A DNA stretch of 64,000 nt from Paracoccaceae bacterium (GTDB lineage: Bacteria > Pseudomonadota > Alphaproteobacteria > Rhodobacterales > Rhodobacteraceae): positions 62,001 to 126,000 of the forward strand of contig JADGFD010000006.1 in assembly GCA_016744015.1 (NCBI GenBank). The letters run 5' to 3'. The notes beneath the pieces were generated by a model. It was given only the letters and a program-made list of their open reading frames with translations. It was not told where the DNA came from and did not search any database. A program made the translations under genes and the position numbers. Each line of letters starts with the position of its first letter. The stretch's first letter is position 1. This document shows positions 1-9,400 of the stretch, one piece after another.

Positions 1-135
1 CCCGGCCATAGCTTGCGCAACCGCGCCATAAGCGGCAACGGCCAGATCGGTAACGGCATAGCGTGAGGGCAGCGCCCCCGTTCCTATGGTCTGAAAATCA
101 GGCGTTAGGCCAAGGCTGCTAAAAATCTCGTCCAT
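1..135 (-). CDS. N-terminus of a protein, possibly a CaiB/BaiF (type III) CoA-transferase, cut by window edge
   Basis: The first 45 codons read leftward from an ATG at 133-135 that directly follows the TAA stop of gshA, so the two genes abut and are probably cotranscribed. The peptide starts MDEIFSSLGLTPDF and contains ALPSRYAVTDLAVAAYG. That segment resembles the N-terminus of class III CoA-transferase family members, where a serine-and-alanine-rich 'VTDLA' stretch occurs. No catalytic residue is inside the window. The reading frame is well supported by the tight junction; the family name is recollection-based and tentative. Confidence 0.5.
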   Translation of the reverse strand, partial: MDEIFSSLGLTPDFQTIGTGALPSRYAVTDLAVAAYGAVAQAMAG

Positions 136-1506
136 TTAATAGCTGTATTCTTGATATACCCGCTTAATGTCACCACCCCATTCACAGCGGTAAAGCCGCT
201 CCAGCTTTTTGGCGGGCGAGTAACCACGGCCCAGAATTTCTTGCAGGGCGTTGAGAAAGTGGGTTTCATCAGGGATAAGCCCACCCGCGCCGGGCTTGGC
301 GCGGGCCTTTAGGCCAGCATGGGAAATTGAAACCAGCTCCTTGGCGATATCCAGCACTTCGATCCCGTTAATTCGCGCTTGCAAGCCATCTTTGGCCACA
401 TCCAGCCGCAACTGGTCGCGCTCCTCGGCTGTCCAATCTTTGCAAACATCCCAAGCGGCATCCAGCGAGGATTGGTCATAAAGTAGGCCCACCCAAAAGG
501 CCGGAAGGGCGCAAATTTTGCGCCACGGGCCGCCATCGGCGCCACGCATTTCCAAGTATTGCTTGATGCGGGCTTCGGGGAAGGCGGTGGTCAGGTGGTC
601 AGCCCAGTCGCTTAGGGTTGGCACTTCGCCCGGCAGTGCCGGTAGCTTGCCCTTCAGGAAGTCGCGGAAAGACATGCCCAGCGCGTTGATATATTTACCA
701 TCGCGATAGACAAAATACATCGGCACATCTAGGGCGTATTGCACATACGCCTCAAAGCCAAAGCCTGTTTCAAACACAAAGGGCAGCATGCCGGTGCGGG
801 CTTTATCGGTGTCTTGCCAGATGCGCGCGCGCCAGCTTTGATAGCCCGTAAGCTTGCCCTCAAAAAACGGTGAATTGGCAAAAAGCGCGGTGGCAAACGG
901 CTGTAAAGCCAGCCCCACGCGCAGCTTTTGTGCCATATCGGCCTCGGATGAAAAGTCGAGATTCACCTGAATGGTTGTGGTGCGATACATCATCTGCGTG
1001 CCATGGCTGCCCACGCTTTTCATGTGCGGGGTCATCAGCTTATAGCGCCCCTTGGGCATCATCGGCATCTGCTCTTCGGTCCACTCCGGCGCGGCCCCCA
1101 TACCAAAAAACCGTGCGCCAAGCTTGTCTGAAATGTCCTTAACCTCGCGCAGGTGCACATTCACCTCGTCACAAGTTTGGTGGATGCTTTCCAGCGGCGC
1201 ACCCGAAAGTTCCAGCTGGCCACCCGGCTCAAGGCTCACATTCGCGCCGTCTTTCTCAAGCCCAATCAGGTAGCCCGCTTCCAGCACCGGCTTCCAGTTA
1301 TACTTGTCGCGCAGGCCTTCCAGCACCGCTTTGATAGAGCGCTCCCCTTCATATGGGATCGGCTTCAGCGTGTCTTTACAATAACCGAATTTCTCGTGCT
1401 CTGTGCCAATGCGCCAGTTTTCCTTGGGCTTGCAGCCCGCAGCCAAATATTCGGCTAGCTGGTCATGGTGTTCAATCGGCCCGCCGCCGCTTTGTGGAAT
1501 GGACAT
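136..1506 (-). CDS. gshA: Glutamate-cysteine ligase (GCS2 / plant-type family)
   Basis: This enzyme joins glutamate and cysteine using ATP, the first and committing step of glutathione synthesis in the cytosol. The 456-residue protein has the length and overall character of the alphaproteobacterial/plant-type glutamate-cysteine ligase rather than the E. coli type. The N-terminal GTEHEKFGY stretch (residues 34-42) is the conserved glutamate/metal-binding entry of the family, and the sequence continues through typical blocks such as MMYRTTTIQVNLDFSSE in the middle. The ATG is preceded by a GGGGAAG stretch a few bases upstream. It is followed without a gap by the partial gene at the window start and separated from the upstream hypothetical gene by about 130 bp that carries a short tandem repeat. 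Identification is confident. Confidence 0.93.
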   Translation of the reverse strand: MSIPQSGGGPIEHHDQLAEYLAAGCKPKENWRIGTEHEKFGYCKDTLKPIPYEGERSIKAVLEGLRDKYNWKPVLEAGYLIGLEKDGANVSLEPGGQLELSGAPLESIHQTCDEVNVHLREVKDISDKLGARFFGMGAAPEWTEEQMPMMPKGRYKLMTPHMKSVGSHGTQMMYRTTTIQVNLDFSSEADMAQKLRVGLALQPFATALFANSPFFEGKLTGYQSWRARIWQDTDKARTGMLPFVFETGFGFEAYVQYALDVPMYFVYRDGKYINALGMSFRDFLKGKLPALPGEVPTLSDWADHLTTAFPEARIKQYLEMRGADGGPWRKICALPAFWVGLLYDQSSLDAAWDVCKDWTAEERDQLRLDVAKDGLQARINGIEVLDIAKELVSISHAGLKARAKPGAGGLIPDETHFLNALQEILGRGYSPAKKLERLYRCEWGGDIKRVYQEYSY

Positions 1507-1585
1507 TGGCTTCCCCTTTTTTCTTGTTCCTCAAGAGTTAGGTGCGGCAGCTTGCCCTTGCAAGCCGGAAATAGAACAGATCACA

Positions 1586-1643
1586 AATCATTGTGTGAAA
1601 CGCATCAGGAATCATTGTGTGAAACGCATCAGAAATCATTGTG
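1586..1643. repeat. 24-bp direct tandem repeat, about 2.4 copies, over a gene's stop codon
   Basis: Two full 24-bp units (1586-1609 and 1610-1633) differ only at the last base, and a third partial unit of 10 bp follows (1634-1643). The repeat covers the stop codon of the leftward gene at 1636-2151. Because 24 is a multiple of three, each unit places TGA in the same frame: the gene ends CAA-TGA, and two further CAA-TGA pairs follow downstream. The pattern looks like slipped-strand duplication of a gene's tail. Confidence 0.85.
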
Positions 1644-2151
1644 GGCGCTGCCAGACAATATGCATCACATTCCGATCAGCGTTCAGGGCTTTGTTAAGCC
1701 GCTCAAGGCTCAGCCCCGGCAGGGCTGAAAAGGCGTGCAGCAGGCGGTCTGCCCCTTTGGCATTAAACGGAATTATCAGCGGCGCTTGCTCGGGCGCATA
1801 AAGTACCCAGTTATAACTGCCTGATTTACGGGGGGAAATCACGATCTTGCTCAGTCGTTCAAGGCTTACATCGCCGCCCAAGCGTGGGGCAAAATAAACG
1901 ATACTGCGCTCACGCACCTCCACAATGCCCGCCGCCTCGCCGCCCCGCCGGAGCTTAAGCCGGATGAGGGCAAAATAGAGCAGGGGGACGACAAACAGCG
2001 CCAAGGCAACCCCCATGCCAAGGTAAAAATAGCTTGGGCGAGTAACCCCAAGCCAAAGCCAATAAGCAGCCAAGGGTAGGCCCAACGCCAAAAACACCGG
2101 TTCCAGCCAGCGTTTTACTTTCTGCACAGCGTCTGCTCGGAATGCGCTCAT
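1636..2151 (-). CDS. Two-TM membrane protein of unknown function
   Basis: The 171-residue protein has a short basic N-terminus, two adjacent hydrophobic segments (roughly residues 16-35 and 42-63, the second followed by RLKLRRGG), and a soluble C-terminal half with mixed beta-like character. I do not recognise a catalytic motif; it resembles small PH-like or DUF-type membrane proteins only in layout. Its start codon overlaps the stop of the upstream acetyltransferase gene by four bases (ATGA), so it is the last gene of a leftward operon with can, rsmE and the acetyltransferase. Its stop codon lies in a tandem repeat that gives redundant in-frame stops. Confidence 0.75.
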   Translation of the reverse strand: MSAFRADAVQKVKRWLEPVFLALGLPLAAYWLWLGVTRPSYFYLGMGVALALFVVPLLYFALIRLKLRRGGEAAGIVEVRERSIVYFAPRLGGDVSLERLSKIVISPRKSGSYNWVLYAPEQAPLIIPFNAKGADRLLHAFSALPGLSLERLNKALNADRNVMHIVWQRPQ

Positions 2152-2999
2152 TGATCCCCTCCGAACAGCACAATCTGGTAGGCACCGATTTCCCTAAATC
2201 CAACCGCACGATAGGCTTTGCTTGCCGTTTCTGACGCTGAAAACAGGATGGCATTTTCTGCTCCCGCTGCAAAAGCCTCTTCTAAATGCGCGGCCACGGC
2301 GCGGCGGGCAAAGCCGTTGCCGCGCACGCTAGGCGGTGTATACACGCCGCCTAGCTGCACCGTGTCCGGCATATAGGCGTTAAAATTGGTTTGCGCTACA
2401 ATTTCGCGCGCCTTAACCAACAGGCGTTGATGGCCGCGCTCAATAGAAACCACCGCTGCTTGGTGGGTTTCAGCCCGCGTTTCCGCTGTGTCAGTCACCC
2501 CCAAAACCTCTAGGTTATAGGCGTGGTTCCATTCGGCCAGTAAAGGGAGGTCATCCATTGTTGAGGGTCGAAGGGAGAACTCTTGCATATCTTGCCTTAC
2601 AAGCTCGGCTTTTCTTAACAAAAACAAAGGCTCAACGTCGTTCATTTGGGTTGGCGCATTTTCCAGCCCAAATCCGGCTAAAATGGCCGCGACCATTTCC
2701 GGCGCGCCAGTGCTGACAACGGGCTTAAACCCTTCGGGCACGGCCTTTCGCATATGCGCGACCATTTCCGCTAGGTCATGCTCGGCTTGCAGCATCAAGG
2801 CCCCCCCATTGCCGATACCGCCAATGCCGGAAACCGCGCCAGCCGTTTCCCGAATGAAAAACCGGTTTGCATAGTTTGCAACTGTATTCCCGATACCAAA
2901 ATCACGCAGATTGCCGCGCAAAAACATGGCTGTGGCGAAATACTTCGCGAGATAGGCTTCGATCAAGGCCTCGTCGCCTTTTACGGCTTCAAAGATCAT
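2148..2999 (-). CDS. GNAT-family N-acetyltransferase
   Basis: A probable acetyl-CoA-dependent N-acetyltransferase with unknown acceptor. In the 283-residue protein the C-terminal half carries the GNAT core: a strand ending LGGVYTPPSVRGNGFARRAV, which matches the V-x-T-x-P-x-x-R-x-x-G-x-A/G acetyl-CoA pyrophosphate loop, then ILFSASETASKAYRAVGFREIG, the typical last helix and strand. The N-terminal half is divergent, as in the 'predicted acetyltransferase' group of GNATs with an extra N-terminal domain. I chose the ATG at 2997-2999 because it overlaps the rsmE stop as ATGA; a start nine codons upstream would create a 31-bp overlap. It is cotranscribed with rsmE. Confidence 0.82.
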   Translation of the reverse strand: MIFEAVKGDEALIEAYLAKYFATAMFLRGNLRDFGIGNTVANYANRFFIRETAGAVSGIGGIGNGGALMLQAEHDLAEMVAHMRKAVPEGFKPVVSTGAPEMVAAILAGFGLENAPTQMNDVEPLFLLRKAELVRQDMQEFSLRPSTMDDLPLLAEWNHAYNLEVLGVTDTAETRAETHQAAVVSIERGHQRLLVKAREIVAQTNFNAYMPDTVQLGGVYTPPSVRGNGFARRAVAAHLEEAFAAGAENAILFSASETASKAYRAVGFREIGAYQIVLFGGDQ

Positions 3000-3718
3000 T
3001 GCCAATCTCCCAGCGCCATTTGCCATGCGCCTATCGCCGCCACGGCCGCCGTATCTGCCCGCAAAATGCGCGGGCCGAGTGTGACACTGACCACAGCTTC
3101 CAGCGCGCGCAATGCGCGCACTTCATCAGCCGAAAACCCGCCTTCTGGCCCGATCACAATCGCCCAGGGGCCCGTGGCTTGGCTTGCCAGCGCCGTTGCC
3201 ACGGGCAGCGCTTCGCGGCCCTCGTCACAAAACATAAGCTGGCGGCCCCTAGGCCAGTTTTCCAGAAGACTTAGCAGCTTAGCCGGCTCCAAAACATCCG
3301 GCACAAAAGTGGCCCCGCACTGCTCTGCGGCCTCAATGGCATGGGCCTGCATGCGGTCTACATTCACCCGTTCATTAGTGTAGTCAGTAATAACGGGCTG
3401 CATTTTTCGCACCCCCATTTCCACTGCCTTTTCTACAATAAACGCCGTGCGCGCTTTTTTGACGGGAGCAAATAGCAGCCATAAATCGGGCGGAGATACC
3501 TGCGGCAGTGCGGCCTCTTTGCACACCAAAAGCCCATTGCGCTTATTGGCTTTTGCCACCTCGGCAACCCATTCGCCATTCGCCCCGTCAAACACCCGCA
3601 GCCTATCGCCCACCTTCCGGCGCATCACGCCAAACAGGTAGTTGCTTTGGGCATTATCCAGCGGCAATACCCTTTCAGCCGCCAACGGCCCTTCAACATA
3701 TAACCGGATTTCGGCCAC
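2996..3718 (-). CDS. rsmE: 16S rRNA (uracil-1498-N3)-methyltransferase RsmE
   Basis: RsmE methylates N3 of U1498 in the decoding centre of 16S rRNA, using S-adenosylmethionine bound in a SPOUT trefoil knot. The 240-residue length is normal. The knot signatures are visible: VIGPEGGFSADE (188-199) and LGPRILRADTA (214-224), the conserved C-terminal motif. The N-terminal PUA-like part includes QSNYLFGVMRRKVGD. The start is a GTG directly after the TAA stop of carbonic anhydrase, so translation is probably coupled. The 3' end overlaps the acetyltransferase start. Confidence 0.95.
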   Translation of the reverse strand: MAEIRLYVEGPLAAERVLPLDNAQSNYLFGVMRRKVGDRLRVFDGANGEWVAEVAKANKRNGLLVCKEAALPQVSPPDLWLLFAPVKKARTAFIVEKAVEMGVRKMQPVITDYTNERVNVDRMQAHAIEAAEQCGATFVPDVLEPAKLLSLLENWPRGRQLMFCDEGREALPVATALASQATGPWAIVIGPEGGFSADEVRALRALEAVVSVTLGPRILRADTAAVAAIGAWQMALGDWQ

Positions 3719-4366
3719 TTAATCCAACGGCTCAAAATTGCCGGATTTAGCGTTATACGCCATCAAAACACCATCCCCGATAGAGTGCCACAGCCCGTGC
3801 AGGCTAAGCTGTCCGCTGGTCATCGCCTCTTGAATAAACGGAAAATCCATCAGATTCTCGATCGAAACCAAAACCCCGGTATGCTCCAGCGCTGTGATCC
3901 GGGCGGCGTCATCTTCAATGTGCTTTACCCGCTCATAGCCGGGGCGCAAGATGTTCATCCAGCGGGCCACAAAGCTCTTTTCGTCCTGAGGGAGGTCTCC
4001 GTGGCAGGTATCGTGGCAATGGCGCACCCCGCCGCATTGTGAATGGCCCAGCACCACCAAATGCTCGATCTTCAGCGCTGTAACGGCAAATTCAATGGCC
4101 GCCGAGGTGCCGTGATGGGCGTTATCATCCGCAAAGGGTGGCACAAGGTTGGCCACGTTGCGGTGAATGAAAAACTCGCCGGTTTCAGCGCCAAAAATCG
4201 AGGTCACGTGCACGCGGCTATCGCAGCATGAAATCACCATCACCTTGGGGCTTTGCCCCTCGGCTGCCAGTCGCGCGTGCTTTTCCTGCTTTTCTAAAAA
4301 CAGCCCTGTTTTCCAGTCCCGATAGCGGGTGATGAGATACTCGGGCAAAGGCATTATATTTTCCAT
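3719..4366 (-). CDS. Beta-class carbonic anhydrase
   Basis: Catalyses reversible hydration of CO2 to bicarbonate in the cytosol. The beta-class zinc site is complete: CCDSR (Cys47, Asp49, Arg51) and GHSQCGG (His108, Cys111). The 215-residue length fits the family. Translation may start at the first ATG or at Met5; the second gives a more typical MPLPEYLITRY N-terminus. The gene heads a tightly packed leftward operon with rsmE, a GNAT gene and a small membrane-protein gene. Linkage of carbonic anhydrase to rsmE has no obvious biochemical reason. Confidence 0.94.
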   Translation of the reverse strand: MENIMPLPEYLITRYRDWKTGLFLEKQEKHARLAAEGQSPKVMVISCCDSRVHVTSIFGAETGEFFIHRNVANLVPPFADDNAHHGTSAAIEFAVTALKIEHLVVLGHSQCGGVRHCHDTCHGDLPQDEKSFVARWMNILRPGYERVKHIEDDAARITALEHTGVLVSIENLMDFPFIQEAMTSGQLSLHGLWHSIGDGVLMAYNAKSGNFEPLD

Positions 4367-4429
4367 CGGCAGGCGCTCCTATTTTGCGTCACCTGCACAG
4401 ATATGCCTTATTTGCGAAGGGCTGCCAAG

Positions 4430-5908
4430 CTAGAAGATGAGGGTAATATCATTGAGCAGGGCGTTTACATCGGTGATGCCATGAATTTTCAGAATGTCGC
4501 CATTGCCGAAATCCAGCTCCACATGCTGCCCGCCATTGCCGTTATTGGCAACATTGCCGGTGCCATAGGTGGCTATCAGCTGCGCAACTGTCATAGCGCC
4601 GCCGCCCCAGAGCGAGGAATGCAGCTCTATGGTATCCACATTATCCTCAAAATCACTCACGCGGTCCACAGCCCAGCCTTGCTTGAACACAAAGGTATCG
4701 TTGCCGGTGCCACCCACCAGCTTGTCACGGCCAATGCCACCTTCCAACCGGTCATTGCCTGCGCCGCCATCTAGCCGGTCTCGCCCGCCACCGCCACGCA
4801 AAATATCATTGCCGCCTTCACCGATCAGCATATCATGCTTGCGGTTGCCGTTGAGCACGTCGTTACCCGTGCCACCACGGATGATATCATTGCCGAAATC
4901 GCCACGGATCACATCGTTCCCGCCACCGCCCCACAGGACGTTATTTGCAATATTGCCAGTTATATCGTCATTACCGGAGCCGGAAATGAAGGTTTCAATA
5001 ATGGTATCCCGCATGATGATCATATTGCCAACAAGCCCACCAACATCGGAAATGGTTTCAGGGTTGAGATTAACCCGCATATCAGCCGTTACGCTTGAGA
5101 ACTTGATTTTGTCATACCCGCCATCATCAATGATGGTGAAAGAGGCTGTTGCACCCAGATTACTATCATAATACCCGCCTGCATTTGAGCCTTCGCCGTA
5201 AGTGGTATCACCCGTGCGTAGCGTGCCAGCTGTGCCATATAGCGTTTGCATGGCCAGAATATCGGCGATCATCGGGGTGAGCAGATAGTTATAGCTACCT
5301 GTGCCAGCTGTACCTTGGCTGAAGTAGGACATCACCGTGGCTTGCCACGAATCATTTAGATAGTGGTTATCTCCGGGCTGCGTGGAATCGGTGCGATAAT
5401 CAGCTGAGCCGTTATAGTTTCCGGCGTGATCCAGCCCCATGGCGTGACCAATTTCGTGCATATAGGTTTGGAAGGAATAGCTATCTATGCCAGTGCCATA
5501 GGAGCTGAGCCAACCTGTGCCAACATTTACAGTTGAAGAATAGATGGTTCCGCCTTGGCCAGAATATGAGCTTGGCCCAGCAAAGGCGCCGGATTGATTA
5601 TCGTCAAACGTAATGCCAGCAGAGCCAGTTACCTGATTGAAGGTGATACCGGTGACCATGCTCCATGCTTCCAGCGCCCAAGTGGCCAGCTGCTGCCCAG
5701 CTGCGGTAAGCGCTGTGATATTTACCGTAATAACACGGGCCGCACCAATGTTGAAGCTCGCGCCTCCCAACCAGTTATAAACCAGAAAATCCGAGATCTG
5801 GTCATTGGTATACGTCGGGAGAGGCGCAGACTTGGTCGCGCTTTCTTGTGCCGCACTAGGGGCGAAAAAGGCTTGGTCGAGAGGCTGAGACACGCGCATG
5901 GTTTGCAT
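4430..5908 (-). CDS. Secreted M10/serralysin-type RTX zinc metalloprotease
   Basis: An extracellular metalloprotease of the serralysin group. The zinc site HEIGHAMGLDH (residues 151-161) is the full HExxHxxGxxH motif, followed by the Met-turn at VMSYFS (Met193). Residues from about 315 to 410 carry repeated GGxGxDxh nonapeptides that bind calcium in a beta-roll and are typical of type I (ABC) secretion substrates. The C-terminus DVNALLNDITLIF ends in hydrophobic residues, as type I signals often do. No N-terminal signal peptide is visible, which agrees with type I export. No exporter genes or inhibitor lie next to it, so it probably uses an exporter encoded elsewhere. The 492-residue length is normal. 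Confidence 0.93.
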   Translation of the reverse strand: MQTMRVSQPLDQAFFAPSAAQESATKSAPLPTYTNDQISDFLVYNWLGGASFNIGAARVITVNITALTAAGQQLATWALEAWSMVTGITFNQVTGSAGITFDDNQSGAFAGPSSYSGQGGTIYSSTVNVGTGWLSSYGTGIDSYSFQTYMHEIGHAMGLDHAGNYNGSADYRTDSTQPGDNHYLNDSWQATVMSYFSQGTAGTGSYNYLLTPMIADILAMQTLYGTAGTLRTGDTTYGEGSNAGGYYDSNLGATASFTIIDDGGYDKIKFSSVTADMRVNLNPETISDVGGLVGNMIIMRDTIIETFISGSGNDDITGNIANNVLWGGGGNDVIRGDFGNDIIRGGTGNDVLNGNRKHDMLIGEGGNDILRGGGGRDRLDGGAGNDRLEGGIGRDKLVGGTGNDTFVFKQGWAVDRVSDFEDNVDTIELHSSLWGGGAMTVAQLIATYGTGNVANNGNGGQHVELDFGNGDILKIHGITDVNALLNDITLIF

Positions 5909-5996
5909 AAGGGAATCCTTAAGAGGTATTGATCAATTGTTAAAATATACAATACCGTGTGCTGCTCTGTCGAGAGATAATTCTCTCAAAAAGCAA

Positions 5997-6025
5997 CAAA
6001 AAACCCCTCCCGTTGCCGGAAGGGG
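5997..6025 (-). terminator. Intrinsic terminator of trxA
   Basis: Read leftward, an 8-bp stem (CCCCTTCC with GGGAGGGG, one G-U pair) at 6004-6025 is followed by a run of six Ts (5998-6003). It lies about 25 bp past the trxA stop. Confidence 0.8.
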
Positions 6026-6048
6026 CGGAATTTTGCATATTGAAGGGC

Positions 6049-6369
6049 TTAGATTGCGCCGTCAATCCAACTTTTGAGCGCCGCTTTAGGGGCGGCACCG
6101 GTTTTGTTGGCCACAACTTCGCCGCCTTTAAACAGGAAAAGCGCGGGAATGCCGCGAATACCCATTTGCGCCGGAATGTTGGAGTTTTCGTCCACATTCA
6201 GCTTGGCGATTTTCACCGAGTCGCCATATTCGGCTGCCAGCTCTTCCAGAGCGGGGCCGATCATTTTGCAAGGGCCGCACCATTCGGCCCAGAAATCAAC
6301 CACTACGGGCACGTCACTATCAAGCACATCGGCCTGAAAGCTGCTATCGGTTACTTTAAATGTTGCCAC
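6049..6369 (-). CDS. trxA: Thioredoxin
   Basis: A small dithiol-disulfide oxidoreductase that keeps cytosolic proteins reduced. The redox site WAEWCGPCK is complete, with the Cys pair at residues 31 and 34 counted from the start I chose. Length (106 residues) is that of classic thioredoxin. I chose the GTG at 6367-6369 because a strong GAGGAGG ribosome binding site sits 6 bases upstream; the ATG seven codons earlier would place that site inside the coding region. The gene follows addA with a short gap and ends in its own terminator. The addB-addA-trxA order is common in Rhodobacterales. Confidence 0.95.
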   Translation of the reverse strand: MATFKVTDSSFQADVLDSDVPVVVDFWAEWCGPCKMIGPALEELAAEYGDSVKIAKLNVDENSNIPAQMGIRGIPALFLFKGGEVVANKTGAAPKAALKSWIDGAI

Positions 6370-6429
6370 CTTGGGCCTCCTCACATTCAAATTTCGTTAT
6401 GGCTAATCTAAGTAGCCCAAGCGCTGCCG

Positions 6430-9400
6430 TCAAGCACCCGCCGCGCGGTTTAGGGCCGCATCACGCAAGCGTGCGGGCACCTCCATCAGGCTCTGAGTCG
6501 CTGTCCACAAAATGGCGGTTTCTATCTTGCGATCAGGGTAAACCTGCGCCAGTGCCGCACCGTAAGCTGCCATTTGCCGTAAAAACCCTTCGGGAATACC
6601 CTCCGGCCCTTCTGGCACCTGCGGGTTTGATTTAAAATCAACGGCCATAATGGTGTCGCCGAGAATCAGGGCATCTATCCGGCCCGAGACCAGCCCAACC
6701 TCCGGCAATGTTGCGCTGAGGGGCACTTCTCGCAAGGCATCAGGGGCAAAAACCGCGGCAAGTGCGGGGGCTTCCAGCACGGCCAGCGCTTCTTGCACCA
6801 CCCCCTTGAGTGGGGTTTCGAGCAGCTTATGCGCTATGGCCTGCCGATCATTGGTTGGCACATCTACCAAATGCTCCAGCAGCGTATGGATTTGCGTGCC
6901 GCGCAACAGCGCATCAGGTTCGGGTGCCGCCCCTGCAACTGTATGCTCACCACCCAAATCAGAGGGAGATTTCGGGCGCGGTGGCTTGATAACCTGTGGC
7001 GCGACTTGAGAAAGCCAGTTTGGCAGTTCAACCTGATTTTCCAACGCTTTAACCGCTTCGCCTGTATCAAGATCCCAGTTGTTTTCCAACACCAAGCGCC
7101 CGTTTTCACGAGCCTCTGCCCCAAGTGCACCGAGGGCTTCGGCCACGGGGTCATACCAGTTTTCAGGCACGCGGCTTCGGGTGCCCGATCCTGCCATAAT
7201 CAACCAGCTTTCAGCGCGGGTGAGCGCCACATAAAGCAGACGCATTTTTTCTTCGGTTTGCCGGTCTTTCTGGGCTTGCTGCACCTCGGCAAGGGTCGAG
7301 GGCAGCTCGGCCACCGCGCCGCCACAAGCCGCTAGCCCGCTTTCCGTTGCCAATATGGCACTGCCCTTTTTTTGCGCTTCTTTGACCGTTTGTGGCAGGA
7401 TTACAATCGGCGCTTCCAGCCCTTTGGCCCCGTGCACCGTCATAATCCGCAAGAGGTTATCTTCGTTGTTAAATTGTCGTTTTACGTCCAGCTCGTCGGC
7501 CTTCACCCAGTTAAGGAATCCCGTCAGGCTCGGGGCTTCGCTCTGCTCATATTCCAGCGCTTGGCGCAAAAGCTCGTCGACGCCCTCCTCGGCCTCCGGC
7601 CCCAGCCGCGCCAGCAGGTTTTCCCGCCCTTTATGGTGAATAAGTATTCGTTGAAGCAGCTCAAAGGGTCGGCTGTAATCAACATGATTGAGGATATCAG
7701 ATAGCATTTCATCGGGCCGCAGCTCATCCCAAAGCCGCCCCGCGCGGCCATGGGCGAGCTTGAACAGTTCAGCCTCAGAAACGCCACAAAGCGGAGAGCG
7801 CAAAGCACAGGCCAGCGCCAGATCATCCTGCGGGTTGGCGGCAAATTGCAGCAGTGCCAGCAGGTCTTTCACCGCCAATTCCTCAGCTACTTTTAGCCGG
7901 TCCGCCCCCGCCACAGGCACGCCCGCAGCTTTTAACTCCTTCAGCAACGCTTTAAAAAGATCGCCACGGGCCTGCACGAGAATTAGAAAATCCCCTGCCT
8001 GCACCGGGCGATTTTTGCCGGGTAAAACCACTTTACTGGCAATAATCTCGGCCACCCGTGCGGCCACATCTTCAGCCAGCAAAAGCATCGGGTCGCTGGG
8101 TGGCAAGGCATCTACCGGCGCATCCCATGGCAGCTTTTCCTCGGCAGGCGTTTTTTCATAAAATGGCCAAAGCTCCACCCGCCCGGGCAGGGCATCATCC
8201 ACCGTGCCATGGCGAATTTCTCCCGCTATACCCCCCCGAGCATCCTCGCTAAACACTTGGTCAACAAGTGATAAAATTGGTAAAGCCGAGCGGAACGAGT
8301 ATTGCAGCGCGCCGTCAAACATCGGCGTTTCAACGGCTTTCAGCCGTTTGTGCAGCAGCGATTTAACCTTCGCAAATTCATGTGGGTCTGCCCCCTGAAA
8401 CGAGAAAATTGATTGTTTTTCATCACCCACCACAAACACCGTGCGCGGGGTTTCCCCTTGGGCGGCGTAAATTTCCTCAGCCAGTGCCTTTACAATGTCC
8501 CATTGCCGAGGGCTGGTATCTTGGGCCTCATCCACCAAAATATGGTCAATCCCGCCGTCGAGTCGGTAAAGCACCCATTGCGCCATTTCAGAATCGCGCA
8601 ATAAGGCATTGGCCTTGCGGATGAGGTCTTCAAACTCCAGCACGGCGCGAGCAGATTTGTGGGCGTTGTAGCGCACTAAAAAACCAGCGGCGAAGCCATG
8701 CAAAACCCTCGCTTTTTCATGGGCCGTCAAGGCAAGGCGGGATTGCCGCGCCTTATACACCCGCTCAATAAACTGGCTAACCAGATCAAAAGCGCCTGCA
8801 AACGCGTCTTTCGTTTTTTTATTAGGAAAGCTGGTCGTTTTCCTTGGGTTTCCTTTTGTTAAAAATACGGCTTCCAGCATATTCAGGCCCGTAGATACGG
8901 GGGCCGCCTTGTAGTCTTTTAGCGCTTGCGCTGCTTTTGGGTCATGCCCTTTGTCATTGCGCATCATGGCGCTCACCAAGGCATTGATGTCCCCGTCTGT
9001 CACGCCTGCCAGCACCTTGGCCAGTATTAAGTCTTCAGTTAGCCCAGGTTCTGCATCCAGGGCCTCAGCGGCGGCGTCTTCATAAAAGGCGTGCTCAAAA
9101 AGCTCCTGATATTGCAGGATATCTGGCAAAAACCCCTCTGGTTCGCCAGCTTTTTCGATGAACTCGGCAAAATCCTCGGGCATTTCCAGCGCCATTTCAT
9201 CCAGCACTCCGGCGCGCAAGGCTTTGGCTCCGCGCTCGTCGAGCAATTCAAAATCGGGCGAAACCTGCGCTTCCAAAGGGAACCGGTGCAGTAGGCTTTC
9301 GCAAAAGGCGTGGATGGTTTGAATCTTCAGGCCGCCGGGGGTTTCCAGCGCGCGGGCAAAGAGCGAGCGGGCGTGCAGGAGTTGCGCCGCGGGCAGATCG

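Noticed and set aside
1586-1643. CRISPR-like repeat array
   Set aside because: Units are contiguous with no spacers; it is a simple tandem duplication.
4403-5171. Rightward open frames over the RTX protease
   Set aside because: Shadows of the Gly/Asp repeats on the other strand.
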